Source of the DNA: Streptomyces fradiae ATCC 10745 = DSM 40063
Lineage (GTDB): Bacteria; Actinomycetota; Actinomycetes; Streptomycetales; Streptomycetaceae
Reading direction: 5' to 3'
Length of the DNA: 64,000 nt
NCBI RefSeq assembly: GCF_008704425.1
Contig: NZ_CP023696.1
Span: 682,001-746,000 of the forward strand
Shown: one piece after another, positions 42,122 to 48,716 of the stretch
Position numbering within the stretch: the first letter of the stretch is position 1
Layout of the letters: each line of letters opens with the position of its first letter
Position numbers and translations under genes: made by a program
Notes under the pieces: model-generated
What the model was told of the DNA's origin: nothing
What the model saw: only the letters and a program-made list of their open reading frames with translations
The model's database searches: none

Positions 42122-42199
42122 ACCCTTCTGACCCCGAAACCGCGTCTGACCTGCGGGAACGGGCGGGTCAAACTTGGCGCACAGTTTGGCCAGTCTGAC
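42115..42199. repeat. Iteron-like inverted and direct repeats beside the palindrome
   Basis: AAGTTTGACCC (42115-42125) is inverted as GGGTCAAACTT (42165-42175). TCTGACC occurs three times in the same direction (42127, 42145 and 42193). AGTTTGG at 42183 inverts CCAAACT at 42052. The cluster extends the 69-bp palindrome. Confidence 0.6.
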
Positions 42200-42265
42200 C
42201 GGCGGACGCAGCAGAGGGGCGGCCGACGCAACGCGCCGTAACCGCCCCTCACTCACCGCAACTGC

Positions 42266-42958
42266 CTAGATGTGGCGCGCCTCACACGGCGAGCACATCG
42301 GCACCCACGTACCGCCGACGTCGACGGGGTTGGTCACGACGTCGGAGCCGCACCACGCACAGCCGGCCGCATCCCCGCGACAGTCGACACAGAACGCCTC
42401 CCCGTACTTCGTCACGACCTTGGCGACCGTCTGGCCCTGCCCGCAGGCCAGGCACCGGGCGCACTCGGAGGGGCGCAGCATGGGCCTCACTTCGACGCCG
42501 TAGGCCAGCGCCTCAGCCATGAGCACGGCGGCGACGGGGTCCAGCTTCCGTACCACGTCGTCGCCCAGCACCGGCCCCCACACGTACAGCGCGGCGAAGT
42601 CGCGGACGTTGTAGCTGCTGTGCAGCGCGGGCACGGCGCTCACGCAAAGCTGGTCGCAGACGTCGAAGGCGAAGCCGTCCAGGTTGGCCCGGTCGTCGTC
42701 CGTCGCGCACGGGCCGACCGCGAGGACGGCCGACGGCGACGGGGCAGGGGTGATCTCGCGGCGCACGGTGTACTCCCGGGTGTCTCCGACGATGCGGATT
42801 CCGCCGTCGCGGACGTGGAGGGAGGTCGTCCCGTCCCTGCGGCTGCCGATCTCCTCCACTGCCGACCAGTCCCTCACGGCCAGGAGGTCGCCAGGGATGA
42901 TCTCAGAGCCGCGAACGGTGAGGGTGACGGTCGTGTGGGACGCGGGGGCGTGTGCCAT
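42266..42958 (-). CDS. Zinc-finger phage protein
   Basis: 230 residues from ATG 42958, with AGAGGAG 7 nt upstream. The N-terminal part is beta-rich (TVTLTVRGSEIIPGDLLAVRDWSAVEEIGSR; a PGD motif), possibly an N-terminal cap or nuclease-like fold. The C-terminal 60 residues contain CARCLACGQG, CVDCRGDAAGCAWCGSD and CSPCEARHI, three to four CxxC knuckles that form treble zinc fingers. It is divergent from the RHH gene, with two identical palindromes between them. Probably DNA- or RNA-binding; no known family was matched. Confidence 0.75.
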   Translation of the reverse strand: MAHAPASHTTVTLTVRGSEIIPGDLLAVRDWSAVEEIGSRRDGTTSLHVRDGGIRIVGDTREYTVRREITPAPSPSAVLAVGPCATDDDRANLDGFAFDVCDQLCVSAVPALHSSYNVRDFAALYVWGPVLGDDVVRKLDPVAAVLMAEALAYGVEVRPMLRPSECARCLACGQGQTVAKVVTKYGEAFCVDCRGDAAGCAWCGSDVVTNPVDVGGTWVPMCSPCEARHI

Positions 42959-43042
42959 AATGGGTTCTCCTCTGTTGAGGACGCAGCCCCGCTCTCCTGC
43001 CAAGTTGACGCGGGGTTGTGTCGTTTCCGGGAAGATTCCCGG

Positions 43043-43087
43043 GGTGTGTCCACACCTTACGCACAACCCGGCGGGTGTGTCCACACC
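43043..43087. promoter_or_regulatory. Twin palindromic operators between divergent RHH and zinc-finger genes
   Basis: GGTGTG-TC-CACACC occurs at 43043-43056 and 43074-43087, perfect 6+6 palindromes with centres 31 bp apart, three helical turns. The right copy is 17 bp before the RHH ATG, over its promoter. Such a pair suits cooperative binding by a dimeric RHH protein and could act as the element's genetic switch. Confidence 0.7.
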
Positions 43088-43104
43088 TCTGCTACGGTCG
43101 TCCC

Positions 43105-43302
43105 ATGCCGAACCAACCGAAGACGCCCGCCAGCAGATTTCGTATCGACGCAGAGCTTTGGAAGGCGTTCGGGGATGCCGTCCCCGACGACACCGACCGC
43201 TCAGACGTACTCCGCCGCTTCGTCGCCTATTACTGTCGGCGCGACGGCGCGGAGCTTCCCGTGCGTCCGCCTGCTGGCCCCTGGTCATGCCCCGCGAAGT
43301 GA
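43105..43302 (+). CDS. Ribbon-helix-helix-like small protein
   Basis: 65 residues from ATG 43105 (MPNQPKTPASRFRIDAELW). SRFRIDAELWKAFGDAVP fits the beta strand and first helix of an Arc/MetJ-type ribbon-helix-helix, and DTDRSDVLRRFVAYYCRRD fits the second helix. The tail is Pro-rich (ELPVRPPAGPWSCPAK). It is the only plus-strand gene of the element, divergent from the zinc-finger gene and convergent with the integrase. Autoregulation through the twin palindromes is likely. A role as excisionase/recombination directionality factor is possible from position only. A ribosome site is not obvious. Confidence 0.75.
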   Translation: MPNQPKTPASRFRIDAELWKAFGDAVPDDTDRSDVLRRFVAYYCRRDGAELPVRPPAGPWSCPAK

Positions 43303-43307
43303 ACGAC

Positions 43308-43339
43308 GAAGCCCCCGCCAGAGTCCCGGCGGGGGCTTC
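43308..43339. terminator. Bidirectional terminator between RHH and integrase genes
   Basis: GAAGCCCCCGCC pairs with GGCGGGGGCTTC (12 bp) around an 8-nt loop, between two convergent genes (43302 and 43351). Confidence 0.8.
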
Positions 43340-43350
43340 CTACTGCCGTT

Positions 43351-44973
43351 CTAGTCCTCGGATGGCGCTACGGCGGGTGATACCCACTCGACCGCCAGGC
43401 GGTCGATCATCGGTGTTCTGTCACCCTGCCCGGTCGACGGCAAGAGCGTCAGGTCGGCGATGGCGCACCGAAGCAGCATGCGTTTGTCATGGAGCTCCGC
43501 CGCCTGCCATGCCTCGGCCAGTAGAACACCGTCCAGCAAGGGCGTTAGGTCCGCCTGTCGACGGAGCTCCTTGAGTTCCGCCCGTAGCGCGTCGATCTGC
43601 TCTGCCAGAGCTGACGAGAGCGCCGCGTACCGATCGGGCTTCATGCGCCCCGCGACGTAGTAGGCGTCATCCAACTCCGCCGACCGGCGTTCGGCATCCT
43701 CCAGGGCCGCCGTTACGTGCTTGCGCCGCTCCTCGCGCTCCGGGTCCTGGTAGGAGAGCCACCTGTTTGCGATCTCATGAAGCACGGGGTCGTGAGGCTC
43801 CAGCGCCGACACATGCCCCACCCACATCTGACTAATCTCCCAGTCAGCGCGATCAGCCTTCGTGCGTGTGCCGGGGCAGGCGGAGGCGCCACCCTCCATG
43901 CGCGTCCGGCAACGGTACGACTCTCCCCCGGACACTACGCCGATGCGACAGTGCGGGCACTTCATGATGCCCGTGAGGAGCTTCCCTGCCTGCTTCGCGC
44001 CGTGCCGTCCAAGTACGCCGCGCACAGTTCGCGTGTTGAAGTAAGTCCGGATTGCGTACCACTCCGTCAGCGACACCACGCCCGTGCCGCATGACACCGG
44101 ATGCCCATCGGGGCCGATAAGCGGCTCCGCCTTCCAACCCCACTTGTCGATGGGGTTGCCGTACTCATCCGTATGGCGCTCTCGGTACGGGACGAGGCCG
44201 GCCCATAGGGGTGATTGCGCCATACGGGAGATGGCGTTGGCCGACCAGTGCCGCCCGGTGCGGGTCCGCTTCCCTTCGGCGGTCATGCGATGCGCAATCG
44301 CCGTGCCTGCCTGTCCCTGTAGCAGCGCCTCCGCGATTGCCCGCGCCGTCGGGTACTCCTTCGGATTCGGTCCGACCTTCCCGTTTCCGACGTGCATGAC
44401 TCCGTACGGGGGTCGCCCTCCGGGGGCCCGGCCGATGATGCGGTGCGAATCCAAGCCGATCTGCACGCGAAGCGCAATGTCCTTGGCCTCTTCACGCGCC
44501 CGCTCCGACAGGATGGCGAACACCATGCGTCCGCCCTTCGAGCTGTCAAGTCCCTCGGAGATGGACACGAGCCGCGCGCGCCGCCGGTCCAGGTCGTCCA
44601 GAAGCCCGCCGACGGCGCCCATGCCTCGTCGGTCCAGCCGGTCCGTCTTCCACACCGCGAGGGTCTTCGATCGGCCCGCGAGGACGGCAGCCTTCGCGTT
44701 CTCGAACTCATCACGCCGCACCTGCGCCTTACTGGCACTGCGCTGCTCGAACCAGACATGACGGATGCCGAGGCTTTCGCTCCGGCACCACCTGACGACG
44801 TCACGCAGGTGGCCCCGCAGTGTTGCTAGGTCTTCCCGCTTCTTCGATCGACGAAGATAGACGTCCACCAGGTCGGTAGGGTCCCCCGCCGCTGGCCTGT
44901 CCAGGCCCATGTTCCGTAGCTCGTCGGAAGTGAAGCCCAACGCTGCTAGTTCTTCGGCGTCTTCTCGCTGCAT
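43351..44973 (-). CDS. Large serine recombinase (integrase)
   Basis: 540 residues from ATG 44973 (GGGGTGG upstream); ATG 45015 is possible and adds 14 residues. The resolvase domain (about 30-180) has DVYLRRSKKREDL with the catalytic Ser, VWKTDRLDRRG and SEGLDSSKGGRMVFAILSERAREEAKDIALR. The recombinase domain follows (APGGRPPYGV). A zinc-ribbon (about 350-390) has CPHCRIG and YRCR...CPGT. A coiled-coil C-terminal part (about 410-500) controls directionality. It inserts the element at ATCGAG in the CoA-binding gene. The attachment core lies about 70 bp upstream of its start, the usual place. Confidence 0.93.
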   Translation of the reverse strand: MQREDAEELAALGFTSDELRNMGLDRPAAGDPTDLVDVYLRRSKKREDLATLRGHLRDVVRWCRSESLGIRHVWFEQRSASKAQVRRDEFENAKAAVLAGRSKTLAVWKTDRLDRRGMGAVGGLLDDLDRRRARLVSISEGLDSSKGGRMVFAILSERAREEAKDIALRVQIGLDSHRIIGRAPGGRPPYGVMHVGNGKVGPNPKEYPTARAIAEALLQGQAGTAIAHRMTAEGKRTRTGRHWSANAISRMAQSPLWAGLVPYRERHTDEYGNPIDKWGWKAEPLIGPDGHPVSCGTGVVSLTEWYAIRTYFNTRTVRGVLGRHGAKQAGKLLTGIMKCPHCRIGVVSGGESYRCRTRMEGGASACPGTRTKADRADWEISQMWVGHVSALEPHDPVLHEIANRWLSYQDPEREERRKHVTAALEDAERRSAELDDAYYVAGRMKPDRYAALSSALAEQIDALRAELKELRRQADLTPLLDGVLLAEAWQAAELHDKRMLLRCAIADLTLLPSTGQGDRTPMIDRLAVEWVSPAVAPSED

Positions 44974-45042
44974 GTCCACCCCTACAAAGAGCGCTTCCCC
45001 GACGCCAGGGTACATAGGGAGTTACCCCACAGCGCCCCCGCC

Positions 45043-45048
45043 ATCGAG
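45043..45048. other. attR core and displaced 3' end of the CoA-binding gene
   Basis: ATCGAG matches attL. To the right, ATC CCG GCG CTC GGC CTC GGC TGA (45049-45072) continues in frame with AIE and codes IPALGLG-stop, the native end of the CoA-binding protein. To the left is element sequence with GTTACCCCAC and TAGGGA. Confidence 0.75.
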
Positions 45049-45072
45049 ATCCCGGCGCTCGGCCTCGGCTGA

Positions 45073-45292
45073 ACCGGGCACGCGGGCTGGACCGAGCCGG
45101 GCGCACGGCCTCGGCTGAGCGTCCGGCCTCGACTGGACCGGGCGCACGGCCTCGGCCGGTCAGAGTCCGGCGCAGCCGCGCCCCGGCCGGCACGGCACAC
45201 GCACCCGGCAGCCGGCACGGCACCCGCCCGGCAGCCCGCGCGGCGCCCGTCCGGGCCCGGTGGGCCACCCGGCTCCCCGGCCCGGCCGCGCC
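45073..45292. other. Host spacer with repeats after attR
   Basis: A segment like GGCCTCGGCTGA, including the displaced gene's stop, recurs at about 45061 and 45108, with diverged copies at about 45125 and 45149, each followed by CCGGGC-type DNA. It is another stop-proximal tandem duplication. No gene was seen. Confidence 0.5.
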
Positions 45293-46492
45293 CTACGCCC
45301 GGCCGTGCTCCCGGCGGGTGCGCCGGGCCACCGTGTCGATGACGACGGCCGCCAGCAGCACCCCGCCGGTGACCATGAACTGCACGGCGGGCTGGATGCC
45401 CAGCAGGGACATGCCGGAGGCGATCGACTGGATGACCAGCATGCCCAGCAGCGCGGACCAGGTGGTGCCCCGGCCGCCGAAGAGACTGGTCCCGCCGATC
45501 ACGGCCGCGGCGATGGCGTTCATCAGCAGCAGCCCCGACCCGGAGGTCTGGCTCACCGACGTGATCCGCGAGGCCAGGAACAGCCCGCCGATCGCCGCCA
45601 TGGTCCCGGACAGCATGAAGACCGACACGCGCACCCGCACGACGTCGATCCCGGCCCGCCGCGCCGGCTCCAGCCCGCCGCCGAGCGCGTACACCTCCCG
45701 CCCGTACCGCGTGCGGCGCAGCACCAGGTCGAGGCCCGCGACGACGACCAGGAAGGCCAGGAGGGCGAGCGGCAGCCCCTGGAACCGGTTGAGCACGTTC
45801 GCGGCGAGGAAGGCGACCAGCGCGACACCGCCGGTGCGCACGGCGATCTCGGTGAGCGGCCGGTACGGCAGCCCGGCCGCCCGGCGGCGCCGCCGGTCCC
45901 CGTAGTACGCCAGGAAGCACACCACCGACCCGACCGCCGCCAGCCCGTACGCCGCCGCCACCTGGTGGAAGTAGTAGCCGGTCAGCTCGCCGAGCAGGCT
46001 CTCCTCGTCCAGGTTGATCGTGCCGCTCGAACCGAGGACGTACAGCATCAGGCCGTTCCAGCCGAGCAGCCCCGCGAGGGTGACGACGAAGGCGGGGGCG
46101 CCGATCCGGGCCACGAAGTAGCCCTGCACTGCGCCGATCGCGGCGCCGCACAGCACGGCCGCCGCGACGGCGAGCCACGCGGCCATGCCCTGCCGCACGT
46201 TGAGCACGGCGAACAGCGCCGCCGCGAGGCCGCTGACGGAGCCGACCGACAGGTCGATCTCGCCGATCAGCAGGACGAAGACGATCCCCACCGCGATCAT
46301 CCCGGCGCCGACGATGTCCACGCTCAGGTTGGACAGGTTGCGGGGCGAGAGGAAGTTGCCGTTGAGGATCTGGAAGACCGTCCAGATGACGAGGACGGCG
46401 GCGACGACGGGCAGGGCGCCCAGCTCGCCGGTGGTCAGCCGCCGGCCGACCGCCTCCGCGCCGCCGCCCAGGGCCCGCCGCAGCCCGTTCAC
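45293..46492 (-). CDS. Sugar ABC transporter permease, XylH-like
   Basis: 399 residues from GTG 46492, overlapping the ATPase stop (GTGA). About ten membrane helices are seen. The BPD_transp_2 family marks are VLLIGEIDLSVGSVSGLAAALFAVLN and LGGGLEPARRAGIDVVRVRVSVFMLSGTMAAIGGLFLASRITSVSQTSGSG. This is the single-subunit permease of CUT2-type sugar importers (xylose, ribose, galactose). The insertion YYGDRRRRRAAGLPYRPL in a cytoplasmic loop is typical of XylH. It is the last gene of the operon. The sugar is not determined. Confidence 0.9.
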   Translation of the reverse strand: MNGLRRALGGGAEAVGRRLTTGELGALPVVAAVLVIWTVFQILNGNFLSPRNLSNLSVDIVGAGMIAVGIVFVLLIGEIDLSVGSVSGLAAALFAVLNVRQGMAAWLAVAAAVLCGAAIGAVQGYFVARIGAPAFVVTLAGLLGWNGLMLYVLGSSGTINLDEESLLGELTGYYFHQVAAAYGLAAVGSVVCFLAYYGDRRRRRAAGLPYRPLTEIAVRTGGVALVAFLAANVLNRFQGLPLALLAFLVVVAGLDLVLRRTRYGREVYALGGGLEPARRAGIDVVRVRVSVFMLSGTMAAIGGLFLASRITSVSQTSGSGLLLMNAIAAAVIGGTSLFGGRGTTWSALLGMLVIQSIASGMSLLGIQPAVQFMVTGGVLLAAVVIDTVARRTRREHGRA

Positions 46493-47277
46493 CGCTCACC
46501 CCGCCGGGTCTGCGGGGGGCGGCGGCCGGTGCCGGTCCCGTGGTGGCTGGTCACTCCGGTGACGGAGGAGATGATCTGCTCCTGCGAGGCGGTGCTGACG
46601 TCGAAGAAGCCGTTGTTCCGGCCGAGGTGGAGGACGGCGACCCGGTCGGCGACGGCCTTGACGTCGCCCATGTTCTGGCTGATCAGCAGCACCCCGGCGC
46701 CCCGGTCGCGGACCTTCTCCACCAGGTCCAGGAAGCGGCTGGTCGCCTGCACGCCGAGGGCGGCCGTCGGCTCGTCGAGGAGGAGCAGCCGGGGCTCGCC
46801 GACCAGCGAGCGGGAGAGCGCCACGGTCTGCCGCTGACCGCCCGAGAGGGTGGCGACCCGCGCCCGCAGGTTCGGTGTGTGCATGGCCAGCGCCCCCAGC
46901 AGGTCGCGGGTGCGCCGCTCCATCTCCACCTCGTCCAGCAGCCCGGCGCGGCGCGGCTCGCGGCCGAGGAACACGTTGGCGACGACGTCGAGGTTGTCGC
47001 AGAGCGCCAGGTCCTGGTAGACGGCGGCGATACCGAGGGCGTGGGCGTCCTGGGGCCGCCGGAGCCGCACGGGGCGGCCCTCCCACCGGATGACGCCCTC
47101 GTCGGCCGGGCTGACCCCGGCGATGACCTTGACGAGGGTGGACTTGCCGGCGCCGTTGTCGCCCATCAGGGCGACGATCTCCCCGGCTCCGACCTCCAGC
47201 TCGACGTCGTCGAGCGCCTCGACGGCGCCGAAGCGCTTGCGGATGCCGCGCAGGGCCAGCAGGGGCGGGACCGGCAC
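46489..47277 (-). CDS. Sugar ABC transporter ATP-binding protein, XylG-like, single domain
   Basis: 262 residues from GTG 47277, with GGAGG 9 nt upstream; TTG 47283 lies too close to that site. Walker A GDNGAGKST, Q-loop AAVYQDLALCDNLDVVANVF, signature LSGGQRQTVALSRSL and Walker B LLLLDEPTAALG are all intact. Enteric XylG/RbsA proteins are double-length; this one has only one nucleotide-binding domain, as in short actinobacterial homologues, so it must dimerise. It lies between the binding protein gene (24 bp) and the permease gene. Confidence 0.92.
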   Translation of the reverse strand: MPVPPLLALRGIRKRFGAVEALDDVELEVGAGEIVALMGDNGAGKSTLVKVIAGVSPADEGVIRWEGRPVRLRRPQDAHALGIAAVYQDLALCDNLDVVANVFLGREPRRAGLLDEVEMERRTRDLLGALAMHTPNLRARVATLSGGQRQTVALSRSLVGEPRLLLLDEPTAALGVQATSRFLDLVEKVRDRGAGVLLISQNMGDVKAVADRVAVLHLGRNNGFFDVSTASQEQIISSVTGVTSHHGTGTGRRPPQTRRGER

Positions 47278-47301
47278 CGACAACCACCTCCTTCTCCGCG
47301 A

Positions 47302-48711
47302 TTACACGGTGAGTCCGGCCCTGGCGCACGCCGACGCGTACTTCGGAGTGCAGATCTGCGCGATCGTGTACATCCCGTCCCGGACGACCGTGTCGCGCAC
47401 GGTCCCCGCGGTGACCGGTATCGGGTCGAACTGCACGGCCGGCACGCCCCGCAGCGTGTCCTCCCGCGCGTGCTCCGGCGCGATGGCCCCGGGCGGGTCG
47501 CCGCGGCCCAGCGCCACGGCCATCTCGGCGGCGGCGTCGGCCATCGACTTGAACGGCTTGTAGACCGTCATGTACTGATCGCCCGCGACGATCCGCTGGA
47601 TCGCGGCGAGGTCGGCGTCCTGCCCGGTGACCGGCGGCAGCGGCTCGACGAAGTCGGACTTCAGCACGGAGATGACCGCCCCGGCGATCCCGTCGTTGGC
47701 CGCGTACACGCCGTCGATGCCGTCCGCGCCGAGCGCGGCGATCGCCCCGGACATGTTGGCGTGGGCGATCTCGGGGCGCCAGCGGTCGGTGTCGTACGCC
47801 TTGGCGACGCGCACCCGCCCGTTGAAGACCTCCAGCGCGCCCCGCTTCAGGGCGGTGGCGTTGGGGTCGGCGGGGTCGCCGTTCATCATGACGATCTGGC
47901 CGCCGTCGGCCTCGGGACCCATGGCCCTGAGCAGCGCCTCGGCCTGCAGCCGGCCGATCCGGCGGGCGTCGAAGGAGACGTACCCGGAGATCGGGCCGTC
48001 GGCGAGGCGGTCGTACGAGACGACGGGGATGCCGGCGTGGATGGCCTTGCTCACGGCGGGGGCGAGGGCCCGCGCGTCCACGGGGTCGAGGATCATGACG
48101 TCGACCCCGCCGGTGATCATGGATTCGAGCTGCTGCTTCTGCGCCGCGACGTGGCCCTGTGCGTTGGCGTAGTCGACGGTGCAGCCGGGGCAGATCTGGT
48201 CGACCTTCGCCTCGATGAGCGGGCGGTCGAAGGTCTCCCAGCGGGCGGTGTGGGTGTCGGGCAGCAGCAGCCCGATGCGCGGGGTGAACTCGGTGAGGGT
48301 GGGGCTCGGGCCGTCCGCCAGGTGTGCCTGCTCGGCACTCCCGCACCCGGCGAGCGCGGCGGTCAGCGCCAGCGCCGCCGCCAGGACGCCGAGGCGCCGC
48401 GGCCTCCCGGCACGGCGGGGCGGGCTCCCGGCGCCGCCGCGGGAGCCCTCGGGCGGGCGGGGGCTGAGGGGCGGGCGGGGGTCGACGGGCGGGCGGGGGT
48501 CGCGAGCGTCCCGGCGCGGGTGCTCGGGGCCTTCGCGGCGCGGGCCCTCGGCGCGGCGGTGCCGGCGCGGCCCTTCGGCGCGGCGGCCGCGCGGCTCCCG
48601 GGTGCGGGGGCCCGGCTGCTCGGCGCGGCGGGTCCCCGCCCGGATCGTTCGGATCGTTCGGATCTCCCTGATCGCCCGGATCGTTCGGATCGTTCGGATC
48701 GTTCGGAACAC
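47302..48711 (-). CDS. Sugar ABC transporter substrate-binding lipoprotein, XylF-like, with unusual N-terminal extension
   Basis: 469 residues from GTG 48711, with GGGAGG 7 nt upstream. Residues from about 130 form a type-I periplasmic sugar-binding protein (RIGLLLPDTHTARWETFDRP; SMITGGVDVMILDPVDA; GVYAANDGIAG; PVTGQDADLAAIQRIVAGDQYMTV). The lipobox LTAALAGC puts the lipid Cys at about residue 123, not near 20-30. The extra 105 residues are an RTI tripeptide repeat plus Arg/Pro-rich sequence encoded by tandem repeats. No other ATG/GTG/TTG lies closer to the signal peptide in frame. The gene starts 6 bp from the phosphatase stop. Confidence 0.88.
   Translation of the reverse strand: MFRTIRTIRTIRAIREIRTIRTIRAGTRRAEQPGPRTREPRGRRAEGPRRHRRAEGPRREGPEHPRRDARDPRPPVDPRPPLSPRPPEGSRGGAGSPPRRAGRPRRLGVLAAALALTAALAGCGSAEQAHLADGPSPTLTEFTPRIGLLLPDTHTARWETFDRPLIEAKVDQICPGCTVDYANAQGHVAAQKQQLESMITGGVDVMILDPVDARALAPAVSKAIHAGIPVVSYDRLADGPISGYVSFDARRIGRLQAEALLRAMGPEADGGQIVMMNGDPADPNATALKRGALEVFNGRVRVAKAYDTDRWRPEIAHANMSGAIAALGADGIDGVYAANDGIAGAVISVLKSDFVEPLPPVTGQDADLAAIQRIVAGDQYMTVYKPFKSMADAAAEMAVALGRGDPPGAIAPEHAREDTLRGVPAVQFDPIPVTAGTVRDTVVRDGMYTIAQICTPKYASACARAGLTV
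48430..48706. repeat. Low-complexity repeats inside the 5' part of the xylF-like gene
   Basis: GGATCGTTC recurs with a 9-bp period (about 48647-48706), so it stays in frame and codes RTI units. The DNA below it is built of GGCGGGCGGGGGTCG-type and CGGCGCGGCC-type repeats. Together they separate the start codon from the signal peptide. Confidence 0.65.
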
Positions 48712-48716
48712 CGTCC

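Larger units (their letters stand above)
41528..42265. other. Non-coding region of the element with repeats and palindromes
   Basis: About 740 bp without a credible gene, AT-richer than the rest. It holds an 18-bp direct repeat pair, the 69-bp interrupted palindrome and iteron-like heptamers (annotated separately). A promoter-like pair is CTTTACACT (41680s) and TTATGTAC near 41715, followed by CACGTG. Confidence 0.55.
30922..45048. mobile_element. Integrated phage-derived element with serine integrase
   Basis: About 14.1 kb between two copies of ATCGAG. GC is visibly lower than on either side, and host-rare codons (TTA, CTA, CTT) occur. Contents in transcription order on the minus strand: serine integrase, zinc-finger proteins, unknown phage-type genes, a TerS-like gene, a tape-measure gene and a WhiJ-like regulatory operon. 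One small RHH gene is on the plus strand. There is no large terminase, portal, capsid, head-tail connector, tail tube or lysis gene. It is therefore a defective prophage or satellite rather than a complete phage. Confidence 0.88.

Noticed and set aside
42272..43354. Plus-strand 360-codon frame over the zinc-finger and RHH genes
   Set aside because: Antisense to the zinc-finger gene with its CxxC knuckles, and it overlaps the RHH gene in another frame.
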